The position numbers were made by a program, and so were the translations under genes. A stretch of 64,000 nucleotides of DNA from Sporopachydermia quercuum (Eukaryota; Ascomycota; Sporopachydermiomycetes; Sporopachydermiales; Sporopachydermiaceae), in contig BCGN01000007.1 of NCBI GenBank assembly GCA_001599295.1, forward strand, positions 1,229,791 through 1,293,790. Direction: 5' to 3'. Of this stretch, positions 32,901 to 44,312 are shown one piece after another. The notes under the pieces were generated by a model. That model saw only the letters and a program-made list of their open reading frames with translations, did no database searches and was not told the DNA's origin. Position 1 is the first letter of the stretch, and each line of letters begins with the position of its first letter.

Positions 32901-34158
32901 CTCGGACGAAGCCTCAGAAGAAGACAAAAGCGGAAATATGAGCGTTTTCTCGAAGTTAGAATCCAAAGAGGAAGTTGAGGCTAAAATCGAACCCGAAACG
33001 GAACTTTCAGCTGAGGAAAGTGGTGACGAAAGCACAACAAATCTCAACATAAATCCCGCCCTAGACGGCCTTTCGCTTGATTCGGCTAAATCAGAACTTA
33101 AAACAGCCCCAAAGGCGCTGGGCGAACTAAATTCGCTGGATTCACTTAAATCGGCCCCATTCGGTATCTCTGCTGAGGCTAGAGGAACACACAAGCCCGA
33201 TAATATTACCTCTTTGAGTAGCTTACACACTAAAGAGGATTCTGTGCCCGTTTTACCACCAATTTACCCTTCAATCATCCCCACTTTTAAAGAGTTAGCG
33301 CCAATTGACGAACCTAAGAGTGCGGAAGCGGGACTGCAAGCTGCATTTAATTATCTTTTTGTGTCAGCGGAAGCGGAACTTAAAATTGTTCGGGAAAACG
33401 CGGAACGGATGAATGAGTTTATTGCCATTCACAGTAATAGGCCTGCGGAAGACTCTTCAGAGGACTCCGCAGAGGACGCCGCAAAGTACCTCTCGACTTC
33501 AGAAATAAAGTTTAATGACATCTCCACTCTCGCCCGGTTAACTGCGACTCATAATTCCTCGTTGAGCTCAGCTATATCTGCTAAAAAATTAACTCTAAAT
33601 GACTATAAATCGGTTTCTAATCAATTGGCCGCGCTTATAAGCAAAGCCGAACGGCTCCTATCCACAATTCGGAACCAATCGGCAATTCGGGCTGAAACGG
33701 AACGCAGCGAGTTACCTCTGGAGTTAAAGTTAACTGAAAAACAGCTGAATGATAGAATCATTCGAGTTAAACATCTTGAAGGGGAGTTAGAGCGAAGCTT
33801 ATTAGTACTAAATGCTCTAATCAGAAGCCAAAACGGACTTGGTTCTAGTACGAAACAATTAGCGGCGTTTATTGAAACTGTTTTGATAAACTTCACTGCC
33901 AAGAGTGAAGAATTAACCTCGCTTATTCATGAATTCAGTCAATTACAACTAATTCCTTCTCCTGCCAACAGCGGTATAGATGTTATACCATTAAGTAATC
34001 CCTACACCGGAGAACCTCATCATAGGATCCCATCACCATCATTAGAAACTTCCATGGAAAAAGCGCAAGAAAAGATTAAATCTTTGGCTGAATATAAAAA
34101 GATTGAAAGGAGGAAGCAAGTTGCTGTTTTACTACAAACAAGGCAAATTTCTGTTTAA
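29920..34158 (+). CDS. NUP159: FG nucleoporin, NUP159/NUP214 type, three exons
   Basis: Cytoplasmic-side nucleoporin that docks the RNA helicase Dbp5 for mRNA export. Exons 29920-29958, 30105-30237, 31001-34158; 3330 nt, 1109 residues. Intron 1 is 146 nt (GTATGT, TACTAAC, TTTAG) and intron 2 is 763 nt (GTAAGT, TACTAAC, ACTAG). The N-terminal 430 or so residues have beta-propeller character (MLTFSSTGAYLLAVQ, then SLINWESGANPEYSVVSFL). Roughly residues 465-665 carry about ten FG dipeptides, mostly xFG/LFG/PFG; then come an acidic Ser/Glu stretch and, from about 800, a helical region ending QEKIKSLAEYKKIERRKQV, as expected for the Nup82-Nsp1-binding coiled coil. Splicing yields AKGNCLITGSVTKL across exons 2 and 3. 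The propeller/FG/coil order supports the assignment more than any single motif. Confidence 0.82.
30238..31000 (+). other. Unusually long intron 2 of the NUP159-like gene
   Basis: 763 nt against 68-170 nt for every other intron modelled in this window. Canonical ends (GTAAGT and TACTAAC...ACTAG). Contains purine-rich stretches, three ambiguous bases and open frames of about 60-105 codons on both strands without motifs. No snoRNA boxes were convincingly identified. Confidence 0.7.
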
Positions 34159-34974
34159 TTTAAGAAATAGAAAGTGAATCTCAATGTCGTATGTGTAGTC
34201 AATGTAGGATTATGCAGATTTATGCAAGTATGTATAAGGTTCTAGGAGTGTATGCAGAATTTATGTATATATATGATAATGTGCATTTAGTTCCTACGTA
34301 ATGTAGGCACAATAATGTCTCTTATCTATCAATGTAATGATCATATAATATTGCTGTTTTCTCTGCATAGAAGTATTATCAATAGAATAAATAATGAACA
34401 CTTTTAAGCTAGTTTTTGATTATAAGAAGCCTGATTCTACTCAACTTTCGTAGTTGAGTTGTATGAATGGTAATTGGGAACAATTGTACATGTAATGTTA
34501 TATTATGTAATGCTATAAAATTCAAAATTTTACTGAATTTAATATAAAATTATATAATTCTTTACTATTGAAAAAAACAAGTAGATTTAAGTTTCAAAAT
34601 CATGCAGCACCATCGCATAACTGTCTGCATAAAGAATGCATGTAGATTGATTAAGGTGATTACTCTTTCGATAATTACTGCAAAGGTACAATCAATTAGA
34701 TAGATTTCACTGCTCACTAATTATAGATTGAATTAATGTTGTTCTCTGATACAAGTAAATCAGAGTTATCAATACATTTCATCAAATATTGATAATTCTG
34801 TGATATAGTTGAATATTCATATATTCATCCGACTTGATTATATTTTTTTAAATACTTTCGATATCACTCTATTCTATGCCCGAATTTCGATACCACCTAT
34901 TCATATATTACACTGTTTTACCATTATTTCTTTTGTCATCCTCCTCCTATTCCTTCTCCAACATCTACTAATTT
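34159..34974. other. Convergent intergenic region
   Basis: AT-rich 3' flanks of the nucleoporin and CENP-K-like genes. No gene seen. Confidence 0.5.
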
Positions 34975-35976
34975 CTAATTGTACTGAATGCCATAATGAC
35001 GCAGTCTAATAGAATTCAAATCCTCAGCATTCTGGACAACAATATTCCCATCAAGTAATAACCTGATAAAAGGATCATTAGCATTTTTTATCTTCACATA
35101 ACGATTACTTTGCTTTAATGGATCACCATTAGTTAAGGCTGCACTTTCAACCATAGAATTCAATAAATCTTCTATGATTTCTGAATTTGCTTTCCTTTGA
35201 CGTTCTAAGTCTGCATGAGAAAAATTCCTTTCTTTATATAAATCAATCAAAACATATTTCCAGCAGTAAGCTATTAAATCTTTTAATGAATTCATCAAAT
35301 CACTTGATCTTGAATTATACACAGCAATTTTCTTATCAATGTCATTTTGGAAGTCCTGAATAGGTTTCCCTAGATCTGTTTGCACAGCAGCTATTTTAGA
35401 AGCAATCATACTCTTCATTGCGATCAATTCCTCGTTCAGTTTCTTTTCTCGTTGTAATTGGGCTTTAGCTGTATTAATACGCGTTCCTAGCAAATTTATT
35501 GCTTCCATGATGGATTCTATTTGATTTCCTAAGTTTATAGCTGCTAGAGTTGTTCCCAGTACCGAATCGTTACCTGGAACAACCGTGACACCAGTGCAAG
35601 CAATATTGATACCGGAAGCCTGACGTTTGAAGTCGACGATGGTTTGTTCTCTATCAAACGGTGCAGTTGATAGTGATGATGATGTGTTCTCTGTGGGTTT
35701 TGTAATAGAATTCTCGGTCACTTTTTTCTTGGTCACTTTTCCTTGTTTCTCTTCTTCATCTAGATTGAATCTCATTCTTTGCACTACTCTCATTGTCAAT
35801 TGTTCGTGATTGGCAATTTGTTCTTTCAGTTTGTTGATATAAGCAGCTTCTGAGGCATGGAAGGAAGAAAGAGCACTTGATTCCTTCGCCGATGGAGCAA
35901 TGTTGGCATCTTGTTGCCATGATGTGCTTAGATTCACGTAGTGTTTGATACGCGAGACAAGTTCTTGATCAACCAT
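34975..35976 (-). CDS. CENP-K / Sim4 / Mcm22-like inner kinetochore protein
   Basis: 333 residues, intronless. CENP-K (Sim4 in fission yeast, Mcm22 in budding yeast) belongs to the CENP-H/I/K module of the constitutive centromere-associated network. The best support is the C-terminus, NDPFIRLLLDGNIVVQNAED followed by LNSIRLRHYG, which parallels the family end (DP..V.LLLR.GIA..HPEDP.RIRL..F). The middle is helical and likely coiled-coil (NKLKEQIANHEQLTMRVVQR; AQLQREKKLNEELIAMKS), also as in the family. A Lys/Thr/Ser-rich linker occupies about 78-115. Start is the ATG before VDQELVSRIKHYV. Divergent from TIM8 with 595 bp between starts. Assignment rests on motif resemblance from memory, so it is moderate. 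Confidence 0.6.
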   Translation of the reverse strand: MVDQELVSRIKHYVNLSTSWQQDANIAPSAKESSALSSFHASEAAYINKLKEQIANHEQLTMRVVQRMRFNLDEEEKQGKVTKKKVTENSITKPTENTSSSLSTAPFDREQTIVDFKRQASGINIACTGVTVVPGNDSVLGTTLAAINLGNQIESIMEAINLLGTRINTAKAQLQREKKLNEELIAMKSMIASKIAAVQTDLGKPIQDFQNDIDKKIAVYNSRSSDLMNSLKDLIAYCWKYVLIDLYKERNFSHADLERQRKANSEIIEDLLNSMVESAALTNGDPLKQSNRYVKIKNANDPFIRLLLDGNIVVQNAEDLNSIRLRHYGIQYN

Positions 35977-36571
35977 TCTTTCCTGTCTGTGTTAATCAAT
36001 GGATGATTATATTATATACTTTTCAGTATGCACACAGTCTGTGCAAAACATGTGTATAATACACTGTATAGTAAGAATAATTATGTTGAAGATGGGGCTT
36101 TGATAGTTGTTTGTTTAGTGAGACGCAGGAAATTTTTTTGTAAAGGATATGAAAGGATATGAAATAGTGTATGAAATATTTCATGTTCGTATAATCTACG
36201 TTATTTGCCTGTGTTCTAGTAAGTTGATTTTGCAATTGATTGTTGGTGAAATACGAGGGATATTCTGAAGATTCATATGTTCTTTTCAGTGTCGGTTCTT
36301 CTATCTGGTTGGGATTGGTCGGTCTAAGTACCCATCCGACAATTGGGAGATTCTAGAGATCTCCAAAACTTATTATTGAACGATCGAAACACCGGACAGA
36401 AAGAACTGATCCATTACCATCAACAGAACTGTCGCAGCTTATGGAGGAAGTGTGTCCATAACAAGTAAAACTGTTCACTTTAACATGAGCTCTGGAAGAC
36501 TAGTAGTAGAATTGCGAGAATCAAAAACAGGCTCTAATTAATAACAACAATTCGAGAAAAAACTAACCACA
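35977..36571. promoter_or_regulatory. Divergent CENP-K-like / TIM8 promoter region
   Basis: 595 bp between divergent start codons; no gene. A short imperfect palindromic stretch (ATTCTAGAGATCTCC near 36350) was noted. No factor site is claimed. Confidence 0.45.
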
Positions 36572-37164
36572 ATGTCAGGAATTGCCCCAGAAATGTTGAG
36601 TCGTTTGGATGACGACTCAAAGAAAGAAATCATGAAGTTTTTGGAAGCGGAAAACAGCAAAGCTCGATTTCAGCAATGTGAGTAATTTATACAGATGGAG
36701 AAGTATTTGTTTATATTGGTTGAACTAGATGGACAGTATATGAAGAGTGAATTGAGTATTTGAAACTAGAGTACTAACAGAACGTAGCTATTCATAATTA
36801 TACGGACATTTGCTTCAACAAATGTGTTAAAGATGCTAAGAATGATTATCTTAGCTCTGGTGAGCAAGATTGTAAGTGAATTTGAATTTCATGAATCGTA
36901 AGAAGTAGATATTTTAGAGGCTTACACATTGGTTATGTGCGTTGATCAGATTACTGACATGATTATAGGCTTAGGAAACTGCGTGAATCGATTCTTGGAC
37001 ACGAATATCAGCATTCTGAGAGTGTAAGTAGTGATCTGGATTTGAAGAGCGTTAGTAGAGCGGCAGTTGGATGCAGTATTCTAGCTATATTGTTCGGACG
37101 ATGTACTACTGGCTTGTTTACTAACACATGTTGAAGTTTTGAAACTCTACAGCATCAAAGATAG
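36572..37164 (+). CDS. TIM8: Mitochondrial small Tim chaperone TIM8, four exons
   Basis: Intermembrane-space chaperone that with Tim13 escorts hydrophobic precursors. Exons 36572-36677, 36788-36871, 36969-37023, 37137-37164; 273 nt, 90 residues (S. cerevisiae 87). Introns 110, 97 and 113 nt with GTGAGT, GTAAGT and GTAAGT donors. The protein starts MSGIAPEMLSRLDDDSKKEI and has the twin CX3C motif CFNKC and CLGNC, separated as in Tim8, then NRFLDTNISIL. The last exon is the least certain: TACTAAC at 37120-37126 supports an acceptor at TTGAAG|T, ending VFETLQHQR. A later acceptor at 37152 gives a different in-frame end (IKDRFQQGIDNSH). Retaining the third intron gives a stop right after ILRV (37024-37026). 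All contain the complete functional core. Confidence 0.93.
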
Positions 37165-38463
37165 GTTTCAACAAGGCATTGATAATAGTCACTAAAAATG
37201 ATGTTGATGCTTAATTGAAATGATCAATTGGTTCACTGGTAGTGTATGACCTTCACTTGTATATAATACTACATTCAGTGAATGAAATGATATATTCATT
37301 CGAATTCTTTTACAGCTTCTGGTTTAGAGATAAAGTACTGAGATGAAAATACTTATAGTATTGGAAACGTGGAACTAGGAATTGGAATAGAAGCTTGAGG
37401 TTCCTCAATTCATCAAGTCAATGGTGAATCATGAATATGCCTCTTCAACATAAGCCGGTGTTTTGTATCTTCTTGAGCCTTTTGTATTGTGTGAGTTATT
37501 TGCACTTCTATGAATTAAATGTGATAGAACCTGAGAGAACTATCATTTGCTTGTTTGTTTTGGTTTATTTGGTTCATTGACCAGTTTCCATTGATTGAGT
37601 ATAATACCATTAGTTGTTTGACATTACTTGAGTACTATTGTTCCGCCACATTGTCACGTCTTCAAATCAATCACACTATCAAATAGCAAGTAGTTGCTGA
37701 TTACTACTTCCAACAGATTATTCAGGTATTACTCCAGCTGCCAATGATCATCTATTGTCAATTTGTCTTTCTATTCCTCTTTTCTTAATACCTGATCATC
37801 TTCTCCTATTCCAATTTATGATCGTCGTAATTTGCTAAAAATCATATGTTATCTCCTGTATACCCTCTTGCCACTTTCGGGGGCAGTTCTGGCTATACTG
37901 TCTCGTCCCATATCCACCATGGACCCATTTTTGTACAACAGCTTACCACTTTCTCATTCAACCCACAATCACATCAGCGCTTATCTCAATGAGCCAAAAA
38001 CCCTTCCCCCTTTAGAAATCAGTTTCATGTCCCACTTCCTTCCTTTATTGTTATCACAAGTATCACCATTGTTTATTATTATAACAAGTGAGCAAGCTAT
38101 AGTCGTTTACTAGTATAATCGACTACTTTTCAAAGCTAGTATTGAAAACATCAATATTATCTATCTTTCAATAGAATCTATACAGTATTTAGTGTTAGAT
38201 TTCACGGTTATCTAGTCTTGAGTTTGGTCTGAGATTAGCTTAGCGCGCGTTTACTACATGCTGCATAGTAGTGGTATACAATAGACCAATGGCACACCAT
38301 CTACTGTATTCCATTGATGTTTACTACTTAACAAAATAGAAAAATCAAAGGAAACAGCTATTCAATATATTATTACTGCAAAATTCCATTGTTCCCATTA
38401 TACCCATATCATATCATATCACTCGCCTATCTCTTATCTACAACACATCTCAGGTTTGCGATC
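37165..38463. other. 1.3-kb intergenic region
   Basis: Upstream of ATG1. One plus frame from ATG 37919 to about 38113 (64 codons, beginning MDPFLYNSLPLSHSTHNH) looks somewhat protein-like but has no motif and no joinable exon; it is recorded only as a possibility. The rest looks like 3' UTR and promoter sequence. Confidence 0.4.
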
Positions 38464-41022
38464 ATGTCTAGGGAGCCTTTGGCCAATAGCTGTGTAGGAG
38501 ACTACCGGCTAGGAGCAGAGATTGGAAGAGGATCATTTGCAAATGTGTATAAAGGAACACACGTTACTACTAATAAACAAGTAGCTATCAAATCAGTATT
38601 GAGAGCAAAACTAAATAAGAAACTACTTGAGAATTTAGAGTCAGAAATAAGTATTTTGAAAAACATGAAACATCCACATGTAGTGGCGTTACTAGATTGT
38701 CAACAAACTTCACAATACTTTCATCTGGTTATGGAGTATTGTTTATTAGGTGACTTATCTTACTTTATAAGAAAAAGATCTGATTTAATCACATCTCTAC
38801 CTTTGGTGGCGTCGTTGTTTGAGCGATTCCCCAATCCTTCTTCTGGCCATGGATTGAACGAAACACTTGTANTTCATTTTCTGAAGCAACTAGCAAGTGC
38901 CTTGGAGTTTCTAAGGTCGAAAAACTTGGTTCATAGAGATATCAAACCTCAGAATCTATTATTATGTCCACCTTGTATTTCTCAAGAAGAGTTCTTAGAT
39001 AATCATTATCTTGGACGATGGGAACTACCAATTCTTAAGCTTGCAGACTTTGGCTTTGCTAGGTTTCTTCCAAACTCTTCTATGGCAGAAACATTATGTG
39101 GATCACCTTTATATATGGCACCAGAAATCCTCCGGTTTGAAAAATACAATGCTAAGGCTGATTTATGGTCAGTAGGAGCTGTGTTGTATGAAATGACTGT
39201 TGGGAGACCTCCATTCAGAGCAAACAATCACGTGGAACTGTTGAAAAAGATTGAAAAGGCTGATAATAAAGTGCATTTTCCAGAAAATTGTTTAGCGTCT
39301 GAGCCGTTAAGAGATTTGATTAAAGCATTGTTGAAAAGAAATCCTAGTGAGAGAATAGGATTCAATGAGTTTTTCTCAAATATTGTTGTTACCAAAGATA
39401 TCTCTGAGAAGGTAGAAGAACCATTGGATAGATCACAGCTTGACCAAGGGTTGTTTATATCTGAGTATTTAGCAATTCGTCAGCACTCGAACCCCCTGAA
39501 GCAGAATCTCATTAGACCTGCTGGAACTGGAATAACTTATGTGAGTGATGTTAGCGAAGATAGAGAATCTGAGGATAAAACAACTGGGATTTTTTCTAAT
39601 AATGCAACAGCCAGTGCTGTTATTACTACGGCTAGCACTACAGAGCATAGTTCATCGAATTTGCGTGACTCGACAAAAGACCCCAGATCAGCCTCATCGT
39701 CCTTTAGAAGAAGCTCAGCACCAAAAGAAGCATCCTCTAGAGAACTCACACCTAGTACTGAATCTAGGAGGAACTCTGACTCTTCTATCTCACCAGGACC
39801 TTCACTATTAATTCCTGATTCTATAGCTGGCTTAGACTTAGCTCGTAAACCTCAACAAATGCTTCAATTGCAAGGCCAACCAGAAATGTCTGTTGAACGA
39901 GATTATGTAGTAGTAGAAAAACGGGTTGTAGAAGTAAACGCTTTGGCAGATGAATTGACACCTATGAATAGTGGAAGTAGAAGTACTGGTCAACATACTT
40001 ACTCTCAATATCAGCAACAACAACAGCAAGCAGCAAATTATCAAAACATTTATTCGCGATCTCGGAGAGGATCTGCTTCTTCTAATTCATCTATAAGAAG
40101 ACTCAGTGTTTCTCTCTCACCATCAAATGCTTTAACCAAAGCTTTGAACATGGCTTCAATGAGACTGTTTGGCACTCGTATCGACTCTTCAGGCTCGACT
40201 CTTAGTGTATCACCACCTCCGTTCGCTCAGCCTACTATGTATACTCCTAGAACCCATAGTTCTATCCATGCATTGAATTCGCCAGCACCTTCTACTGCCA
40301 TTATGGATGAACCGTCGTTGATTGCGTATCTAGAATCATTAGCAGCTAAAGCTAATGCTATTGCATTATTTGCAGAAGTGAAATTTGCCCAGCTAATCCC
40401 AACTCCTCCTAGTAGATCTACAGGATCAGAATTACCCTCATCTGGTGGAGATTCGGAGGATATTCTCGTTGCAACAGAAGCTCTGACGCTGTATTTGAAA
40501 ACATTGTCATTATTAGCAAAAGGAATGTCTGTTGCTGGTGACTGGTGGAAAAACAATATGGCTCGTGGTGCCAGTGTTCAGTTGAGTGAAGTTGTCCAAT
40601 GGGTGAGAGAGAAGTTTAATGAAAGCTTGGAAAAGGCCGAATATGCACGAGAAAGAATTGCCAATGGAAATGGAAGTGGAAACAGCAACAGTATTGGATT
40701 TGGGTTTGGTGACAATGATAGTAGAATCAGAAACGGACCCTGTGTTGTGGCTGAAACACTCATATTTGAGCGAGCATTAGAAATGAGTAGAGCTGCTGCA
40801 GTGAATGAGTTGATGAATGAAGATTTGAATGGTTGTGAATTGGCGTATGGAACATCATTATGGATGCTTGAAGCTTTATTAGAGAATGATGGTGATGATG
40901 TGTTAGGTAAAGAGAACAGAGCAATGGTTGAGAAATTTATTGATGGAATTGCTAGAAGGTTGAGTATCCTGCGTAAGAAGATTGATGTTTTGCATAATAA
41001 TGATATAGCAGTTGAAGATTAA
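38464..41022 (+). CDS. ATG1: Autophagy-initiating kinase ATG1
   Basis: Serine/threonine kinase of the Atg1-Atg13-Atg17 complex that starts autophagosome formation. 852 residues from the ATG at 38464 (S. cerevisiae 897). The N-terminal kinase begins [24 protein letters not shown] lysine is in QVAIKSVL, catalytic loop [13 protein letters not shown] near 157-168, DFG in [11 protein letters not shown], and activation segment [15 protein letters not shown], all diagnostic of Atg1/ULK. The insert before the catalytic helix ([15 protein letters not shown]) is usual in fungal Atg1. A Ser-rich linker with a Gln run (about 515-525) follows, then a helical C-terminal EAT/tandem-MIT-like region from about 610 ([20 protein letters not shown]) that would bind Atg13. 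An ambiguous base affects one kinase codon before HFLKQLA. Intronless. Confidence 0.95.
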   Translation: MSREPLANSCVGDYRLGAEIGRGSFANVYKGTHVTTNKQVAIKSVLRAKLNKKLLENLESEISILKNMKHPHVVALLDCQQTSQYFHLVMEYCLLGDLSYFIRKRSDLITSLPLVASLFERFPNPSSGHGLNETLVXHFLKQLASALEFLRSKNLVHRDIKPQNLLLCPPCISQEEFLDNHYLGRWELPILKLADFGFARFLPNSSMAETLCGSPLYMAPEILRFEKYNAKADLWSVGAVLYEMTVGRPPFRANNHVELLKKIEKADNKVHFPENCLASEPLRDLIKALLKRNPSERIGFNEFFSNIVVTKDISEKVEEPLDRSQLDQGLFISEYLAIRQHSNPLKQNLIRPAGTGITYVSDVSEDRESEDKTTGIFSNNATASAVITTASTTEHSSSNLRDSTKDPRSASSSFRRSSAPKEASSRELTPSTESRRNSDSSISPGPSLLIPDSIAGLDLARKPQQMLQLQGQPEMSVERDYVVVEKRVVEVNALADELTPMNSGSRSTGQHTYSQYQQQQQQAANYQNIYSRSRRGSASSNSSIRRLSVSLSPSNALTKALNMASMRLFGTRIDSSGSTLSVSPPPFAQPTMYTPRTHSSIHALNSPAPSTAIMDEPSLIAYLESLAAKANAIALFAEVKFAQLIPTPPSRSTGSELPSSGGDSEDILVATEALTLYLKTLSLLAKGMSVAGDWWKNNMARGASVQLSEVVQWVREKFNESLEKAEYARERIANGNGSGNSNSIGFGFGDNDSRIRNGPCVVAETLIFERALEMSRAAAVNELMNEDLNGCELAYGTSLWMLEALLENDGDDVLGKENRAMVEKFIDGIARRLSILRKKIDVLHNNDIAVED

Positions 41023-42604
41023 GCGTATTTGATTGAAAGAAAGATTTGGAAATAAGACTTCATAGTGGAGCAAAAATCAGTATGCTGTCATAAATAAGCA
41101 GTCAGTTAGCAAGATATTTGAGGTTAAAAGTTAATATTTGGTGGATGGCTCTAAGAAGTTTCTTATCAGATGGCATAAACTATGAAATGAATTTGCTATT
41201 AGCTATAAGCTAAGGAAGGAGTATCAATGAAAATTCAGATCACTGTTCACGGAGTTCAACATTATGTGATATTGTAACAGCTCATACAACCCTTCAGTTA
41301 ATAGTAGGCTGGCTCATCATATGCTACTATCAGTCTAAATGATGTTGTATCCTGTTCATCATTTTCAAGACATTGCAATGGATGTGTTTTATGTTTATTG
41401 AATTGAATTATCTTTCATGATTCTGATGTTTACTAATGTTTAGGCAAGGCTTGCCTGACTCTCGCTTCATTACTTTCAACTTTATTTTCTGCTAGAACTC
41501 TTTTCACTCGGTCTTTTTCTTTTCAAACTATTGTTTATATATCATCATTTGCTGGACCGACTGGTTTATATGAACGTTTTTCTTCTTTTTTAAGTTTTTT
41601 TTCTTTCACTCCTTTTTTACTATATTTATTTTTTGTTTTCTTATTTTTTCATCTTGTTAGTATTTTTTTATATTTCTTTATTAATGTTTATTCCGTTCAG
41701 GTGACAATTGAATTTGGAAACGGACTAATTGGGATAGGGTTGGAAACATATGGCTGGATCAGAGGTTGGTTTGGTTTGATGGTTTGGTGGTTTTAGGAAT
41801 ATATCGTGTTGTTGACTTAATATAAGATATAGGTTTTATGTTATACGTTTGTATGCTTTCTTTTAGCGCTCTGCAAAGGATTGGTCTTATTTTCAAGTTG
41901 ATTGGAAGTGAAACGAAGTTTACTGTGTCTTCGACTATGAGGCTGTGTTCCTATGGTTTGAGTCCTGGGAACTGAAACATTGTAGGATGTAGCAGCGCCT
42001 TTTATTGAATAAACTTCTCAGTAAAAATCAATTACTGAGGTAGTTGGTAATAAGTGTGAATGTAATCAANCGGCTGATGAAAATAAACCAATAAAGTAAA
42101 GAACTGTTTCTACGACCCCTTTTGTGTCCGATAAACTACATTTGGCAATTATTCGTTATCGGCAGCTGAGCAAATTAGGTCGCACATCATTTTTCTGCAG
42201 AGGACATGTTCTTGCATGTTTATGCATATACTTAACTTTACTGTTACTGACTTTTATTCGCAACGCGACTTTTCGGACATTCTTTATTTAGCGTACGCTT
42301 GTCTCATTTCCCATCTCCGTTTGACCCCCCATTCCACAATGTCAATTAACACATGCACACAAAACAGCATCATTCCTCTTGAATACTTTTCAAACTTGAT
42401 CTATCAGATCATCTTTTCCTCCTTAACGTGCCGTCAGAAACTACATATATTGGCCTTTAAACGCTCCAGACGCTTCCAGACGCATATATTATCCTGAATT
42501 ACCCGATAAATGCAATCTCAGCGAATTCCGACTCTAAAACTGTCGTAACGAACAAAACCTCCAGTTCCACAGTAATCTGTTCCGGCTGCACTGCATTTGT
42601 CACC
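41023..42604. other. 1.6-kb intergenic region
   Basis: Between ATG1 and the YIP4-like gene. Strongly T-rich around 41580-41700, then a G/T-rich stretch (GGTTTGGTTTGATGGTTTGG) near 41765-41790. One TATGCATA at 42221-42228. A plus frame at 42216-42497 has no motif and probably lies in the leader or promoter. Confidence 0.5.
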
Positions 42605-43498
42605 ATGTCGCACAACCAATGGGCCCAGCCATCACTGATTGACCCAGATTCAGATTCAGACAATGATGATCTTCTGGCAATCGGTAACCAACCTGTAAGT
42701 AAGCCCCAGGACAGTGAAACTCTACTAGATGACTTCATTGCTGCCCCAAGTAATGACCCATCGATTGAACCAGACTTTGCTACTGACAGCGCCAGTGGCG
42801 GTACTAAAAGCAACCTTCCAACAGGAAATATCAATGCTGGTGGTTCCAATCACAACAGCGGATTATTTTTAGGCACGAATATACCCGATAGAATAGGCAA
42901 TGAAAGATTTGTCGAACGTCGTTTCACGGGGGGAGACACCATTGATGAACCTGTGACTGTGACATTATCTAGAGACATTAAAAAGATAGGAGAACGTTTG
43001 CTAGCAGTTATTTGGCCTAAGACATTGATGAAGTACTATCAACCAACTGGCCTAGAAGAAGGAATGGAACGTTCTTTGCGCGAATGGGATCTCTGGGGTC
43101 CTCTAGTGTTTTGTTTGCTATTCAGTTTAATCTTAGCTATCACAGCACCAGAGAAACAATCATCATTGGTATTTTCTGGTGTTTTCAGTATCATTTGGTT
43201 AGGAATGGCTATTGCAACGTTAAATATTCAATTACTAGGTGGTACTATTTCTTTCTTCCATGCTTTATCTATCATTGGTTATTCATTATTCCCATTAGTA
43301 CTAGGAGCTGTCTTCTCATTAATAATTCATTGGACATCTATTCGATTACTTATTGATGTTTTTTTCGTTGCTTGGGGTTTATATGCTGCTACCTTTGCAT
43401 TAAAGACCTCTGGGGTATTAGAATCAAGAGTGTTTATAGCCTTGTATCCAGTGGGGTTACTGTTTTTCAGTTTAGGTTGGCTGTGTGTTATTACCTAG
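42605..43498 (+). CDS. YIP4: YIP4 / YIPF6 Golgi membrane protein
   Basis: 297 residues. Yip1-domain family proteins are multi-span Golgi/ER membrane proteins that interact with Ypt/Rab GTPases. The N-terminal 95 residues are acidic and hydrophilic. The family signature TIDEPVTVTLSRDIKKIGERL and LREWDLWGPLVFCL corresponds to the TLDEPV and DWDLWGPL motifs of YIPF6/Yip4. Five hydrophobic segments follow to the C-terminus (about residues 160-295), ending FSLGWLCVIT with almost no tail. Longer than S. cerevisiae Yip4 (235) because of the N-terminus. No intron needed; ATG at 42605. Confidence 0.85.
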   Translation: MSHNQWAQPSLIDPDSDSDNDDLLAIGNQPVSKPQDSETLLDDFIAAPSNDPSIEPDFATDSASGGTKSNLPTGNINAGGSNHNSGLFLGTNIPDRIGNERFVERRFTGGDTIDEPVTVTLSRDIKKIGERLLAVIWPKTLMKYYQPTGLEEGMERSLREWDLWGPLVFCLLFSLILAITAPEKQSSLVFSGVFSIIWLGMAIATLNIQLLGGTISFFHALSIIGYSLFPLVLGAVFSLIIHWTSIRLLIDVFFVAWGLYAATFALKTSGVLESRVFIALYPVGLLFFSLGWLCVIT

Positions 43499-44312
43499 AT
43501 GCTGATACGAGAGAATAAAATAACTTTTTCATTAATTTTAATTGGGGAAGAGTTAAATGTATGGTTAATGATTGGAGATTAGTAGATAAAACTGGAGTCT
43601 AAAGTTGTTGGTTCAAGAGCCTAGTCGAGAGTACTATAGGTGATAAGGGAACAAGAGGAGAAGAAAGCAGAACAGAACAAAGGAAAATAAAACTTGATAA
43701 TAATAGGAAAAAAACAGGAAGAGTGAAAGGTGAGAAAGTAATAAAAATAGAATGTTATTATTGGTATTACAATATTATACAAATGATAGATGAAAATATT
43801 AGTGTTGTTTGTCAATGAAGTAATATACTGATCAGCAAATCCGCTAATTAATAAATATATCAGATCATTGTTTGGTGAATCTAACAGTTCAATCCGTAGA
43901 AGTCTATTCATAATTTCATTAATTATATTTATGTTTAATCTGATATCGATACTTATGTTTCTGAATAATCAATCAATGTAATGATTAGATAAGCATTGAA
44001 ATAATCTATTCGTATTATTTTGGATTTTCATACGATTTGATAGAATGAAACGATATTTGTTTTGTATGAAGGACAGTTGATCGAAGTATTTTCATTGTTG
44101 TTGCTGCTGCTGATTTTTTTCTGTTTCTATTGGATTAGATAACCAGCGTAAATTGATGTTCACGATTATGATTGAAAGTACTACAATTGTTTTGATTTAT
44201 GAACTGAGTCGGATGAGACGTTCAGAATGACCCAGAACCCACCAGAAAAAATTGCGGGCCTTAAATCGATCTCCGGATCGCATAGGTTAGGACCGGGATT
44301 GACATCTCTCAA
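43499..44312. other. Convergent intergenic region
   Basis: 3' flanks of the YIP4-like and Zn2Cys6 genes; AT-rich, a short TTG/CTG run near 44097-44112. No gene seen. Confidence 0.5.

Noticed and set aside
32052-33230. 392-codon open frame antisense to the NUP159-like gene
   Set aside because: It mirrors the Ser/Glu- and FG-rich coding strand and has no family motif; long antisense frames arise from the codon bias of this gene.
36969-37026. TIM8 ending directly at the TAA after ILRV
   Set aside because: Possible, but the stop overlaps a perfect GTAAGT donor and a TACTAAC lies downstream, so a fourth exon is preferred.
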